From assembly GCF_003129905.1 (NCBI RefSeq), contig NZ_QFFM01000008.1:58382-122381 (forward strand): 64,000 bases of DNA. The letters run 5' to 3'. The DNA is from Bifidobacterium callitrichidarum (GTDB lineage Bacteria > Actinomycetota > Actinomycetes > Actinomycetales > Bifidobacteriaceae). A program made the translations under genes and the position numbers. Below the pieces are notes generated by a model that was not told the origin of the DNA, made no database searches, and saw only the letters and a list, made by a program, of their open reading frames with translations. Below are positions 8,755-17,531 of the stretch, one piece after another. Each line of letters starts with the position of its first letter. Within the stretch, counting starts at the first letter, position 1.

Positions 8755-10419
8755 ATGAGCATGAACGATGTGAATCAGCCGAACGGATCGCGGGAGCCGC
8801 AGGCGGGGCAGGGGGAGCCTCGGCAGTTGCCGCAGGCAAATGAAACGATTCGGCCGAACGAGTATCTATCGGTCCAGTCGGGGCAGTCGTCGCAGACAAA
8901 CCAGACGAGCCCGTACCAGTCGCCCCAGAACCAATATCAGCCGATTCAGCAGGGGCAGCCGAATACGCCGAATACACCCCTCGGGTATCAGTCGATTCCA
9001 CCGGTCCAGCCAGTTGCGTCTCCGTTGCCAGCATCGCAGCCTCCACAACCGGTGCCGTACCCGGCGATGCCGCAACAGTCGTACACGGCGCCGGCGGCAC
9101 CGCAACAGCAGTACGCAGCGTCTGCGGCGCAGCAGCCGTCGGCCCCATACGCGGTACCGCCGGCAGGGCAGGCCGTGCCGCAGTCCGCACAGCCCGTCAT
9201 GCCGAACTCTACGCAGCAATACCAGCAGTATCCGCAGTATGCTCAATATGCACAGCCGGCTGCGCCCCCGTATCGGCCGCAACCTGCGCAACCGCAGTAT
9301 CGTCCGCAATACTCGCAGTATCCCCAGTACCAACAGCAGTACCCGTATCCGGCATATCAGACGTACCAGCCCTACCCGCCGCGCCCGGTGACGCCGGCGC
9401 CTCCGGCGATTCCCGTCGACCCAAGGCAGGCGTGGCGCACGTGGCGGCGGAAGGTGGTCGGCCGTGCGATGGGCCTGACCTTCGCCTACGAGGGCATGAT
9501 GTACGCGGGCGCGATCATCGCCTCCGGCATCGTGGCCATGGCTGCCGCCACCGGACTCTTCGCTTCCGGCAGAGGCACCTACTCAAGCAGCGACGGCATC
9601 ATCAGCCTTATCTCGGTCGCCGTGGCGTTCGGATTCCTGCTGCTCATGCGCCGCCGCGACATCCTCACCCGCGAATTCTGGCTCGGCGGGCCGCACCTGG
9701 ACACGTACGGCGAGCCCAACCAGCGCGGTCGCGTGAGCCGATACGGCGGCGGACGCATGCGCCCGCAGTGGTTCCTCGTGTTCATCGTGCTCGGACTGGG
9801 CGTGCAGGGCAGCGTCTCGCTGGTGCAGATGCTGCTGTCGATGGGCGGCGTCGATCTGGTTTCGCCCACATCCGAAAGCATCAATGAATCCGCCGTGACG
9901 GTGAGCATGTGGCTGTACATCGGGCTTGTCGGGCCGATCTGCGAGGAGGTGATGTTCCGCGGGGTGCTCATGAAGGAGCTCAAGCCGCTGGGCAAGAACT
10001 TCGCGATCTTCACCTCTGCGCTCGCCTTCGGCCTCTTCCACGACGACGTGGTGCAGGGCACGTTCGCCTTCCTGTTCGGCCTGATTCTGGGCTTCGTGGC
10101 GATGGAATACTCACTGGTCTGGTCCATCGCGCTGCACATCTTCAACAACGCGATCCTCTCCGGCGTGATCGATACACTGCTCGCCGGCCGGCTCAGCGAC
10201 AGCGGCTATCTGATGTATTCGATTGTCCTCGCGCTGATTGGCGTGATCGGCTCGGCGATCGTGCTGGCGCTCTACGGCCGAAGCCTTGCGCAATACCGTC
10301 GCGAGAACCGCTCCATCCCGGACACCTACGCCGGCTGGACCTCGCCCGCGTTCATCGCGTTCGTGGTGCTCAACGCCGTCGTCGCCATCGCGTCCCTCAT
10401 CGCCGCGATGGTGGGGTGA
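8755..10419 (+). CDS. CPBP-family intramembrane metalloprotease with long Q/P/Y-rich N-terminus
   Basis: A 554-residue protein. Residues 1-220 are a disordered-looking Gln/Pro/Tyr/Ala-rich cytoplasmic tail with repeated YPQY- and PQYR-like units. The rest is a multi-helix membrane domain with the CPBP (CAAX protease/Abi) motifs: EEVMFR (the EExxxR glutamates), FGLFHDD, and HIFNN, which supply the expected catalytic and metal-binding residues. The family includes prenyl-protein and bacteriocin-immunity proteases; the substrate here is unknown. It is divergent from the response regulator, which may control it. The start at 8755 is in the first plausible position; ATG 8761 is an alternative. Confidence 0.85.
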   Translation: MSMNDVNQPNGSREPQAGQGEPRQLPQANETIRPNEYLSVQSGQSSQTNQTSPYQSPQNQYQPIQQGQPNTPNTPLGYQSIPPVQPVASPLPASQPPQPVPYPAMPQQSYTAPAAPQQQYAASAAQQPSAPYAVPPAGQAVPQSAQPVMPNSTQQYQQYPQYAQYAQPAAPPYRPQPAQPQYRPQYSQYPQYQQQYPYPAYQTYQPYPPRPVTPAPPAIPVDPRQAWRTWRRKVVGRAMGLTFAYEGMMYAGAIIASGIVAMAAATGLFASGRGTYSSSDGIISLISVAVAFGFLLLMRRRDILTREFWLGGPHLDTYGEPNQRGRVSRYGGGRMRPQWFLVFIVLGLGVQGSVSLVQMLLSMGGVDLVSPTSESINESAVTVSMWLYIGLVGPICEEVMFRGVLMKELKPLGKNFAIFTSALAFGLFHDDVVQGTFAFLFGLILGFVAMEYSLVWSIALHIFNNAILSGVIDTLLAGRLSDSGYLMYSIVLALIGVIGSAIVLALYGRSLAQYRRENRSIPDTYAGWTSPAFIAFVVLNAVVAIASLIAAMVG

Positions 10420-10552
10420 CGATCGGGGCTCATGGGGCCAGCTTGGGTGCGTCAGTCTGCGTCGCTGCGATGGCGGATGCGATTTGTCGAGTGAGCCAGT
10501 TCGCGCGCGACGCAATAGCGGGATGGCGGTGAGCCGTTGGCGCGGTGTGTTT

Positions 10553-10558
10553 TATGGT
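10553..10558 (+). promoter_or_regulatory. Possible -10 element of a leaderless transcript
   Basis: TATGGT ends 6 bases before the ATG at 10565, and no clear Shine-Dalgarno site is present. Confidence 0.4.
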
Positions 10559-10564
10559 TGAGTC

Positions 10565-11689
10565 ATGAGTGATTTCGAGCCTTTCTACGATGTGAACCGT
10601 ACTTACGAGGACAATTACGCGCAGGGTCCGTTCGGGGCGTTCGCGCAGGCGCTGGCTGGAGATGAAGCCGCTTCAGCCGCATCGGCTGACTCCGGCTCCG
10701 CAGCCACCCCGACCGCCACGTTCCTCGGCCAGCCGGTCAACCTCGCATTCGGCATCCCCGCCGGCCCGCTGCTCAACAGCCGCTACACCACGGCGGCCTT
10801 CCGCATGGGCTTCGACCTGGCCACCTACAAGACCGTGCGCTCGCGCGCATGGGGCTGCAACCCGTTCCCGAACGTGCTGGCCGTGCACCCCAAGTCGGCG
10901 GACGGCTCGCTGACCCCCGGCAGCGCCGAACTCGATGAAGGCGTGTTGGCGGACACCAACTACGACCTGCCCATCTCCATCTCCAACAGCTTCGGCGTGC
11001 CTTCGCAGGACCCGGATGTCTGGCAGCCGGACATGAAAGCCGCCATCGCCGCGGCCGGCCCTGGCCAGGTGCTGGTGCCGAGCTTCCAAGGCTCGCGCGT
11101 GGAGGGCATGAGCGAGGAGGACTACATCGCCGACCACGCCACCACCGCTCGCCTGGTCAAGGAGACCGGCGCGAAGTTCATGGTGATGAACACCAGCTGC
11201 CCGAACGAGGGGCACAACCGTCTCCTGTGCCACAACCCGCTGCTCGTGGGCCGCATCACCGAGGCCGTGAAGCGGGAAATCGGCGATACGCCGCTGATGA
11301 TCAAGCTCGCGTACATCCCCAACGACGACGATCTTGAGCTCATGGTGCGTTCCACCGTGGGACGCGGCACCGTGCAGGGCTTCAGCACCATCAACACGAT
11401 CTCCGCGCGCCTCGTGGACAAGGATGGCAATCAGGCTTTGCCCGGCGCGGGCCGTGACCGTTCCGGCGTATGCGGCAACGCGATTCGCGGCGCCGGCCTC
11501 GACATGGTGGCCCGTCTCGCCGCCATCCGTGAGAAGACTGGCCTCGACTTCGAGATCAACGGCGTGGGCGGCGTGGTTTCGCCCGCCGATTACGCGGCGT
11601 ACAAGAAGGTCGGTGCGGATTCGGTGATGTCCGCCACCGGTGCCATGTGGGACGCCGAACTGGCCCGCAAGATCAAGGCAAGCCTATAA
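10565..11689 (+). CDS. Dihydroorotate dehydrogenase-like flavoprotein
   Basis: A 374-residue FMN-dependent TIM-barrel protein of the dihydroorotate/dihydropyrimidine dehydrogenase family. The diagnostic motif NTSCPN (residues 209-214) and the later glycine-rich phosphate-binding segments GVGGV and SATGAMW are visible, with KLAYIPND in between. The Cys of NTSCPN is where class 1 enzymes differ from the membrane-bound class 2 pattern. There is no pyrK or other pyrimidine gene next to it, so the exact reaction (dihydroorotate to orotate, or a related reduction) is not settled. Residues 30-52 form an Ala/Ser/Asp-rich insertion near the N-terminus. Confidence 0.8.
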   Translation: MSDFEPFYDVNRTYEDNYAQGPFGAFAQALAGDEAASAASADSGSAATPTATFLGQPVNLAFGIPAGPLLNSRYTTAAFRMGFDLATYKTVRSRAWGCNPFPNVLAVHPKSADGSLTPGSAELDEGVLADTNYDLPISISNSFGVPSQDPDVWQPDMKAAIAAAGPGQVLVPSFQGSRVEGMSEEDYIADHATTARLVKETGAKFMVMNTSCPNEGHNRLLCHNPLLVGRITEAVKREIGDTPLMIKLAYIPNDDDLELMVRSTVGRGTVQGFSTINTISARLVDKDGNQALPGAGRDRSGVCGNAIRGAGLDMVARLAAIREKTGLDFEINGVGGVVSPADYAAYKKVGADSVMSATGAMWDAELARKIKASL

Positions 11690-11705
11690 CCTCACCGACA
11701 TTTGT

Positions 11706-11779
11706 GGGGAAAAGTACCACTGGCGACTCGTCAGCGGTACTTTTCCCCAGAATCATGCCGGACTTTGGGGAAAAGTACC
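11706..11779. repeat. Three alternating copies of GGTACTTTTCCCC
   Basis: GGGGAAAAGTACC occurs at 11706-11718 and 11767-11779, and its exact reverse complement at 11736-11748. The middle and right copies plus their 18-base spacer are nearly identical to 16374-16417. The array lies between the convergent flavoprotein and NADH oxidase genes and can form strong hairpins, so it may serve as a bidirectional terminator. Confidence 0.85.
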
Positions 11780-11814
11780 GTAACAACGATGTTCGGCAAA
11801 ATGCCGTGCCCTGA

Positions 11815-13161
11815 TTACTCGGCGGCGGCCTTCATGGCCACGGCGCCCACGTAATAGACGGGCTTGTCGAAGTTCGGCTGGAACAGGAAGTCCACATTGG
11901 CCAGCTGATCCACGGTGAAACCGGCTTGGATGGCCATGGAGATTACGTTCGCGGCGCCGGAGATATCCGCCTTGGAGCAGAACTGGCCGCCCTTGACCTG
12001 ACGGGTCTCCGGATCCCACGTCAGAATCGAGGTGACCGGCGTGGTGGTGAGCATGAAATCCGGGCGGTAGTCGTCCACGAGCTCGGTCTCCCGCACCGTC
12101 AGGCCGCGGCGCTCGGCACCGGCCTTGGTCAGGCCCGAGGCTGCCAGTGACAGGTCGTACAGTTGCACGGCCGAGGTGGCCTGCGTGCCCATGTACTTCA
12201 CGGTCGGCTTCTCGATGTTGCGGCCCACGAGCAGACCCTGGCGCACGGCGTTGGTGGCCAGCGGGATGTAGTCGTGCTTGCCGGTGGGGTTGTAGAACAC
12301 GGTGGCCGAGTCGCCGGCGGCGTACACGTCCGGCACGGAGGCCTGCATGTAGTCGTCCACGATGATTGCGCCGTTCGGCAGCATGTCCACCTTGCCCTTG
12401 AGCAGGTCGGTGTTCGGCAGGAAGCCGACCGCCAGGATCGCCATCTCGGCCGTGTATTCGCCCTTCTCGGTGATCACGGTGACGGTGTCGTCCGGATTGT
12501 CGCGGAACTCCACCACCTTCTGGCCGAGCGCGAGCGTCACGCCGTGCTCCTCGAACGCGGCGGCCACCTGGTCGGTGATGGCCTTGTCGAAGTTGTTGGC
12601 CAGCGGGCGGTCCAGGCCGTCCACCAGCGTGGTCGTGACGCCCGTGAGGCTGAACTGCTCGGCGATCTCGGCGCCGATGTAGCCCGAGCCGATCACCACC
12701 GCGGACTTGGCGGTCTTCGCCTTCTCCTTGATGGCGATGGCGTGGTCCCAGTTCTTGCACAGCAGCACGTGCGGGCTGTCGATGCCCGGAATCGGCGGAA
12801 TCACCGGGCGTGAGCCGGTGGTCACCACGAGCTTGTCGAACGTGAGCGTCTCTTCGCCGGCCTCATCGCCGCCGTCCAGCGGGCGATAGGTGAGGGTCTT
12901 GGCCGCAAGGTCCACGGACGTCACATCGGTGCGCATGTGCATGGTCGCGCCTGCCTGCGCCAGCGCCTCGGGGGAGGAGTAGAACATCTTCTTCGGGTCG
13001 GACACGTGGTCGCCCACCCACAGCGCGATGCCGCAGGACAGGAAGGACAGGGTGCCGTTGCGCTCGAAGACGTGGACGGTCCAATCGGGATGCTCGGCGA
13101 GAATCGAGGTGGCGGCGAACGTGCCGGCGTGCGTGCAGCCGATGACGGCGACGGTGGTCAT
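11815..13161 (-). CDS. nox: NADH oxidase (FAD-dependent, probably water-forming)
   Basis: A 448-residue flavoprotein of the NADH oxidase/CoA-disulfide reductase family. The N-terminal FAD-binding loop reads VAVIGCTHAGT, and the single redox cysteine is at residue 43 in LSFLSCGIALWVG, matching the Cys42 that becomes a sulfenic acid in lactic-acid-bacterial Nox. A second dinucleotide-binding loop (VVIGSGYIGAE, about residue 150) binds NADH, and VYAAGDSATV near residue 280 completes the FAD site. The ATG at 13161 has AAAGGAG 7 bases upstream. In an anaerobe it would remove oxygen and regenerate NAD; that role is inferred from the family. It is divergent from murA. Confidence 0.93.
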   Translation of the reverse strand: MTTVAVIGCTHAGTFAATSILAEHPDWTVHVFERNGTLSFLSCGIALWVGDHVSDPKKMFYSSPEALAQAGATMHMRTDVTSVDLAAKTLTYRPLDGGDEAGEETLTFDKLVVTTGSRPVIPPIPGIDSPHVLLCKNWDHAIAIKEKAKTAKSAVVIGSGYIGAEIAEQFSLTGVTTTLVDGLDRPLANNFDKAITDQVAAAFEEHGVTLALGQKVVEFRDNPDDTVTVITEKGEYTAEMAILAVGFLPNTDLLKGKVDMLPNGAIIVDDYMQASVPDVYAAGDSATVFYNPTGKHDYIPLATNAVRQGLLVGRNIEKPTVKYMGTQATSAVQLYDLSLAASGLTKAGAERRGLTVRETELVDDYRPDFMLTTTPVTSILTWDPETRQVKGGQFCSKADISGAANVISMAIQAGFTVDQLANVDFLFQPNFDKPVYYVGAVAMKAAAE

Positions 13162-13369
13162 AAATGCTCCTTTGCTTGTGGCAGGTGTCAGGTATTGGCG
13201 TGACCTGCGTGCGGCGGGGCCCGTGACGTGCGGTTCGCGCGGCTTGGCCCCACCCGGCGGTCCGGTCCGCTTCGGCCGGTCCTCCACAGGCCACTGTACC
13301 AACGAATGGTGCCGGTCGGCGGCATTGCGGGCGATTGCTCTGCTGGGAGCGCATTCATGTCGCCTTTCA

Positions 13370-13385
13370 CCATGTGCGCACATGG
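13370..13385. promoter_or_regulatory. Perfect 16-bp palindrome in the nox-murA divergent region
   Basis: CCATGTGCGCACATGG is its own reverse complement. It lies 60 bases upstream of the murA start and about 210 upstream of nox. It is a candidate operator; no regulator can be named from sequence. Confidence 0.5.
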
Positions 13386-13444
13386 GTTATGGCAGACTGG
13401 ACGATAGTGTTTCGCCGAACCGGATGAGGAATGGGAGAGTTGGC

Positions 13445-14770
13445 GTGGCTGAGAATCCGAACGATGTGCTGCATGTTGAGGGCGGCAAGCCGCTGAACGG
13501 CACCATCAAGGTGCGTGGCGCGAAGAACTTCGTCAGCAAGGCCATGGTGGCCGCGTTGCTGGCGCCGGGCAAGTCGGTCCTGAAGAACGTGCCGGAGATC
13601 CGCGACGTGCATGTGGTCTCCGACCTGCTGCGCCTGCACGGCGTGAGCGTGGATGTGAATGGTGCGGAGGGCATCGTGACCATCGACGCCTCGCACGTGC
13701 AACTGGCGGACGTGGCGGACGTGGACACGCTGTCCGGCTCCTCCCGTATTCCGATTCTGTTTTCCGGCCCGCTGGTGCACCGCTTGGGCGAGGCGTTCAT
13801 CCCGGCGCTCGGTGGCTGCGCGATCGGCGGCCGTCCCATCGACTTCCATCTGGAGACCCTGCGCAAGCTTGGCGCCACGGTGGACAAGGAGCATAAGGAC
13901 GGCATCCACATCACCGCCCCGAACGGTCTGCACGGTGCGAAGATCCACCTGCCGTACCCGTCCGTGGGCGCCACCGAACAGACCTTGCTGGCCGCGGTGC
14001 TCGCCGAAGGCAAGACCGAGCTGTCCGGCGCGGCCATCGAGCCGGAGATCATGGATCTCGTGGCCGTGCTGCAGAAGATGGGCGCGATCATCTCCGTGGA
14101 CGTGGACCGCACCTTCCGCATCGAGGGCGTCAAGGAGCTGCAGGGCTTCACGCACACCTCGCTGACCGACCGCATCGAGGCCGCATCCTGGGCCGCGGCG
14201 GCGCTCGCCACGCGCGGCGACATCTTCGTCAAGGGTGCCACCCAGCCGGAGATGATGACCTTCCTCAACGTGTTCCGCAAGGTGGGCGGCAAGTTCGAAG
14301 TGACGGACAAGGGCATCCGCTTCTGGCATCCGGGCGGCGACCTGAAGCCCGTGGCCATCGAAACCGACGTGCACCCTGGTTTCATGACCGACTGGCAGCA
14401 GCCGCTCGTGGTGGCCTTGACCCAGGCCAACGGTCTGTCGATCGTGCACGAGACGGTTTACGAGAACCGTTTCGGCTTCACCAAGCCGCTCGTGCAGATG
14501 GGCGCCACGATTCAGCTGTACCGCGAGTGCCTGGGCTCCCTGCCCTGCCGCTTCCAGCAGCGCAACTACAAGCATTCGGCCGTGATCTTCGGACCGACCC
14601 CGCTGACCGGCCGCGACATCGACGTGCCGGATCTGCGCGGCGGCTTCTCGCACCTGATCGCCGCACTGGCCGCGTCCGGCCCGTCCGACGTGCACGGCAT
14701 CTCGCTCATCGACCGTGGCTACGCCGACTTCCGCGGCAAGCTCGAGGCGTTGGGCGCCGATTTCGACTGA
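13445..14770 (+). CDS. murA: UDP-N-acetylglucosamine 1-carboxyvinyltransferase
   Basis: This enzyme transfers enolpyruvate from phosphoenolpyruvate to UDP-GlcNAc, the first committed step of peptidoglycan synthesis in the cytoplasm. The 441-residue protein is full length. The active-site Cys is present (C125 in GGCAIGGRP), so the enzyme should be fosfomycin-sensitive in principle. RGAKNFVSKAMVAALL at the N-terminus corresponds to the usual KNA substrate motif region, here KNF. The GTG at 13445 is chosen because GGAGAG lies 6 bases upstream; an ATG seven codons earlier is possible. Confidence 0.95.
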   Translation: MAENPNDVLHVEGGKPLNGTIKVRGAKNFVSKAMVAALLAPGKSVLKNVPEIRDVHVVSDLLRLHGVSVDVNGAEGIVTIDASHVQLADVADVDTLSGSSRIPILFSGPLVHRLGEAFIPALGGCAIGGRPIDFHLETLRKLGATVDKEHKDGIHITAPNGLHGAKIHLPYPSVGATEQTLLAAVLAEGKTELSGAAIEPEIMDLVAVLQKMGAIISVDVDRTFRIEGVKELQGFTHTSLTDRIEAASWAAAALATRGDIFVKGATQPEMMTFLNVFRKVGGKFEVTDKGIRFWHPGGDLKPVAIETDVHPGFMTDWQQPLVVALTQANGLSIVHETVYENRFGFTKPLVQMGATIQLYRECLGSLPCRFQQRNYKHSAVIFGPTPLTGRDIDVPDLRGGFSHLIAALAASGPSDVHGISLIDRGYADFRGKLEALGADFD

Positions 14771-14831
14771 TTCGGCTGATTAAGGGCGGCCGCGCCGATT
14801 GGCGGTCGCCGGATATCCGGTCTCATTGATG

Positions 14832-14946
14832 AACGGCCCAAAAGGTAAGTTCCGAACACCATCGGTTTACCTTTCGGGCCGTTTTTATGGTTACAGACGG
14901 CTCGAAAGGTAACTTGGCGTCGTCGCTGACTTACCTTTTGGACCGT
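14832..14946. terminator. Twin hairpins with related arms between convergent murA and MFS gene
   Basis: Hairpin 1 (14832-14883) pairs AACGGCCCAAAAGGTAA with TTACCTTTCGGGCCGTT (one internal mismatch) and is followed by a T-tract. Hairpin 2 (14897-14946) reuses AAAGGTAA and TTACCTTT with less perfect outer arms. The pair probably terminates both genes. Confidence 0.75.
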
Positions 14947-14989
14947 TGCTCAGGTCATCGAGCACCTGTCGCGTAGGGGATTCGGCAAA

Positions 14990-16240
14990 TCAATCGACGA
15001 ACCTCCTGGACAGCGGCACGGATACCACGGTGCCCAACGCCAGCAACGCCGCTGAGGCCAACAGCACCACGGCCACCGGGAACCGGTCGAAGGCCCAGCC
15101 GTAGGCCATCTGGCCGAGCGGTTGCGCGCACATGCTCACCGCCGCCACCATCGCCATCACCTTGCCGGTCATGGCGTCCGGCGTGCTGAGCTGGATGGTC
15201 GGCACGGCGATGAGGTTCGAGAAGCAGCTCGCCACCATCGTGCCGAACGTGAAGCCCACCAGCACCACGAGCTTCACCCAGGCCGACACCGGCAGCAGGA
15301 ACACGATGCCCTGCGGCAGGAGCGATACCGTCAGCCCCACCATCGCGAAGGGGAACCCGCGCATCGTGAGCTTCGCTGCGAACAGGCCCGCGACGAACGC
15401 GCCCACCACGCCGGACACGCCCACCAGACCGTCGGCGACGCCGTACACCGTGGCGTCGAAGCCCAGCACCGTGCGGATGACGTACGGGAATCCCACCGCC
15501 GAATTGCCGATAATCACGAAATTCAGCGAAGCCGCGAACAGCAGCAACGCGAACACGTTCGGCCTGTCTCGGACTAGGAACCGCATGCCGGCCTTGAGAT
15601 CCTCGAGGGGCGTGGGCAGCTCCTCGTTGCCGCGGTCGGGCGCGGCCAGCCGAATGAAGCATTCCAGAACGGCCGCTGCCGCGAAGCTCACAATGGTGAC
15701 GACCATCATCGGCCGGATGCCGAACATCGCGTACAGCACTCCGCCCAGAAAACTCGGCAACAGCGAGCCGAGCTGCTGGACCTGATTGACCACGGCCATC
15801 GCCTGCCGCAACGTGCCCTGCCCGTAATCGCGGAACATCTGGGGGAGCGCGGCCTGCACGGTCGGCGTTTCGAACGCGCCAAGCACGGCCAGGGCCACCT
15901 GCATCACCGTGATGGCCGCGATGCTGAAGCCCACCGCGGCGAACGTGAACGCGCTCGCCAGCACCAGCACGGCGGAAACGGCGTCGAGCGCCACCATGAT
16001 GGTACGGCGGTTCACACGGTCGGCCAGCACGCCGCCGAACGGGGCGAGCACGATCATCGGCACCACGGAAATAGCCAGAATGGAGCCGAACACGGTGGCT
16101 GAACCGGTTTCGTCCAGCACCCACATGGCCATCGCGAAACGGAGCATGAGATTGCCGAACAGCGAGATGCCTTGCCCGGCGACGAGCAGGATGAAATCGC
16201 GTCCGAGCAGCGGCGAACGGGTGGATTGCTGAGTGGTCAT
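14990..16240 (-). CDS. MFS family drug/solute exporter
   Basis: A 416-residue major facilitator with about twelve predicted membrane helices, no signal peptide and no large soluble domain. The loop after helix 2 reads GGVLADRVNRRTIMV, matching the MFS signature GxLaDRxxRkxxl, and the overall sequence resembles the MefA/enterobactin-exporter (MFS_3) subgroup. The ATG at 16240 follows AAGGAAGC. It lies downstream of a TetR repressor on the same strand, separated by 189 bases that carry a five-copy inverted repeat array. An efflux role controlled by the TetR protein is inferred from this context; the substrate is unknown. Confidence 0.87.
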   Translation of the reverse strand: MTTQQSTRSPLLGRDFILLVAGQGISLFGNLMLRFAMAMWVLDETGSATVFGSILAISVVPMIVLAPFGGVLADRVNRRTIMVALDAVSAVLVLASAFTFAAVGFSIAAITVMQVALAVLGAFETPTVQAALPQMFRDYGQGTLRQAMAVVNQVQQLGSLLPSFLGGVLYAMFGIRPMMVVTIVSFAAAAVLECFIRLAAPDRGNEELPTPLEDLKAGMRFLVRDRPNVFALLLFAASLNFVIIGNSAVGFPYVIRTVLGFDATVYGVADGLVGVSGVVGAFVAGLFAAKLTMRGFPFAMVGLTVSLLPQGIVFLLPVSAWVKLVVLVGFTFGTMVASCFSNLIAVPTIQLSTPDAMTGKVMAMVAAVSMCAQPLGQMAYGWAFDRFPVAVVLLASAALLALGTVVSVPLSRRFVD

Positions 16241-16312
16241 GATGCTTCCTTAGATGGATTATTGGTGCGGTTGCGATGTGGGTGCCGGGCTGGCTATCGG
16301 TGGGCCGTTCTC

Positions 16313-16447
16313 GGTACTTTTCCCCAAATTCAGGCAAGACCTTGGAAAAAAGTACCGCTGAGCGGCTTCGAGTGGTACTTTTCCCCAGAATCAAGCCGGA
16401 CTTTGGGGGAAAGTACCGTTAGGCGGCTGTCAGTGGTACTTTTCCCC
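16313..16447. repeat. Five alternating copies of GGTACTTTTCCCC, overlapping the tetR 3' end
   Basis: Copies in plus orientation are at 16313-16325, 16374-16386 and 16435-16447. Inverted copies are at 16342-16356 (degenerate) and 16405-16417 (one change). Copies three and four with their spacer match 11736-11779. The last copy lies inside the TetR reading frame and encodes its C-terminal GEKYH. Confidence 0.85.
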
Positions 16448-17104
16448 GGACTCGGCACTTGCAGTGCCGAGTCGTGCGTAAAAATCGGCGGTCTGATCGA
16501 TGAGCCGGGCGTCGAAGACCGGCACGCCGATGGCGTCGAGCATGGTGGCGAGGCATTCGGTGCGGTGACGCAGCTCGTCGCGCGAAGCCGGGTAGAACAT
16601 CGGCAGCAGCCAGTAATTGGTGAGCAGCGCGATGAGTTCGGCGGCCTCGCGCGGGTATCGCGTGGAGATGGAGCCGTCGCGCACGCCCTCCTCGATGATC
16701 GGCAGCCAATGGTCGGGCAGGTCGGTGGCCCAGAACCGCAGATTGGCGAAGAGCATCTTGGGATCGTCGAGAAACGGCAGGGTGACTTCGCTGAGCTGCC
16801 GGTGCTCCTCGTCGCCCAGGGCCATGACGAACAGCGCGCGCAGGCGTTCGAGTCCGTTGAGGTCCGTGCGGGCCATAATCCGGTCGCGCTCGCTTTGGCT
16901 GTTATCCCAATCGGCGCTGTTGAGACGGTCGAGGATCGCCTCCTTGGACTTGAAATGGTGGTAGATCGCGCCTTTGGAGAGGTCACCGAGCCGGTCCACG
17001 ATGTTCTGGATGGTGGTGTGCTCGTAGCCCTTCTCCGTAAACAGGTCGCGCGCGGCCTCGAGGATGCGCCGTTCGGTCACTTCCGGATGCGCGTTGCGTG
17101 CCAT
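16430..17104 (-). CDS. TetR/AcrR family transcriptional repressor
   Basis: A 224-residue regulator. The N-terminal helix-turn-helix is at residues 10-55 (ILEAARDLFTEKGYEHTTIQ, then LSKGAIYHHFKSKEAIL), a textbook TetR DNA-binding domain. The C-terminal ligand domain is diverged. The last five residues are encoded by one unit of the GGTACTTTTCCCC repeat, suggesting that the repeat moved into or extended the gene end. The MFS gene lies downstream. A perfect inverted repeat at 17334-17358 is a likely operator controlling this gene. Confidence 0.9.
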   Translation of the reverse strand: MARNAHPEVTERRILEAARDLFTEKGYEHTTIQNIVDRLGDLSKGAIYHHFKSKEAILDRLNSADWDNSQSERDRIMARTDLNGLERLRALFVMALGDEEHRQLSEVTLPFLDDPKMLFANLRFWATDLPDHWLPIIEEGVRDGSISTRYPREAAELIALLTNYWLLPMFYPASRDELRHRTECLATMLDAIGVPVFDARLIDQTADFYARLGTASAESGEKYH

Positions 17105-17185
17105 GGCGGACTCCTTTCGATGGGCGAGTCGGATACTGGACGGACTCCGCTTTGCTGCTCAGTTCAGTCTGCTTTGCGTCCGGCG

Positions 17186-17304
17186 CATTCGCAATTGCGG
17201 ACGAACCTTGTTCGCGTTCTGTTGGCTCGGCTGTGGTCTCTCGCATTGTCTACAAACAAACAGCTCTGCTGGTTGCTCCACGGCAATGTCCTCCGGAGAA
17301 GGGA
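17186..17304 (+). repeat. Structured repeat module, copy 1 (upstream of argS)
   Basis: This stretch, beginning CATTCGCAATTGCGGACGAA and ending near GGCAATGTCCTCCGGAGAAGG, reappears as its reverse complement at 22577-22726. Conserved sub-hairpins include GCAATTGC, GAAC/GTTC around 17200 and the AACAGC/GCTG stem near 17265. It occupies part of the 427-base tetR-argS divergent region; nothing coding is supported there. Confidence 0.75.
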
Positions 17305-17333
17305 CGAACCTGGAACGTGTGCTGCCTTGCAAT

Positions 17334-17358
17334 ATACATACCGCCGGTCGGTATGTAT
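17334..17358. promoter_or_regulatory. Probable TetR operator
   Basis: ATACATACCG (17334-17343) and its exact reverse complement CGGTATGTAT (17349-17358) are separated by five bases. A half-site CGGTATGTAT recurs at 17415-17424. The position 230 bases upstream of the tetR start and the symmetry fit an AcrR/TetR-type operator; the assignment to this TetR is inferred. Confidence 0.7.
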
Positions 17359-17518
17359 AGGTACGCGGCGAGCCCCGAACTGGCAGGCCGGTCCGTGGTT
17401 AGCCGGTGCGGTCCGGTATGTATCCGGGGGAGTCCTTTGCGGTGGGCTTCGTGACGAACTTCGCGGCGACAGGGGATCGGGGCGGAACGGGCCAGACCGC
17501 AAACGTCACCGTTGCCAG

Positions 17519-17524
17519 TATCCT
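17519..17524 (+). promoter_or_regulatory. Possible -10 element of a leaderless argS transcript
   Basis: TATCCT ends 7 bases before the argS ATG at 17532. The only purine run, GAAAG, is too close to the ATG to act as a normal Shine-Dalgarno site. Confidence 0.45.
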
Positions 17525-17531
17525 TGAAAGA

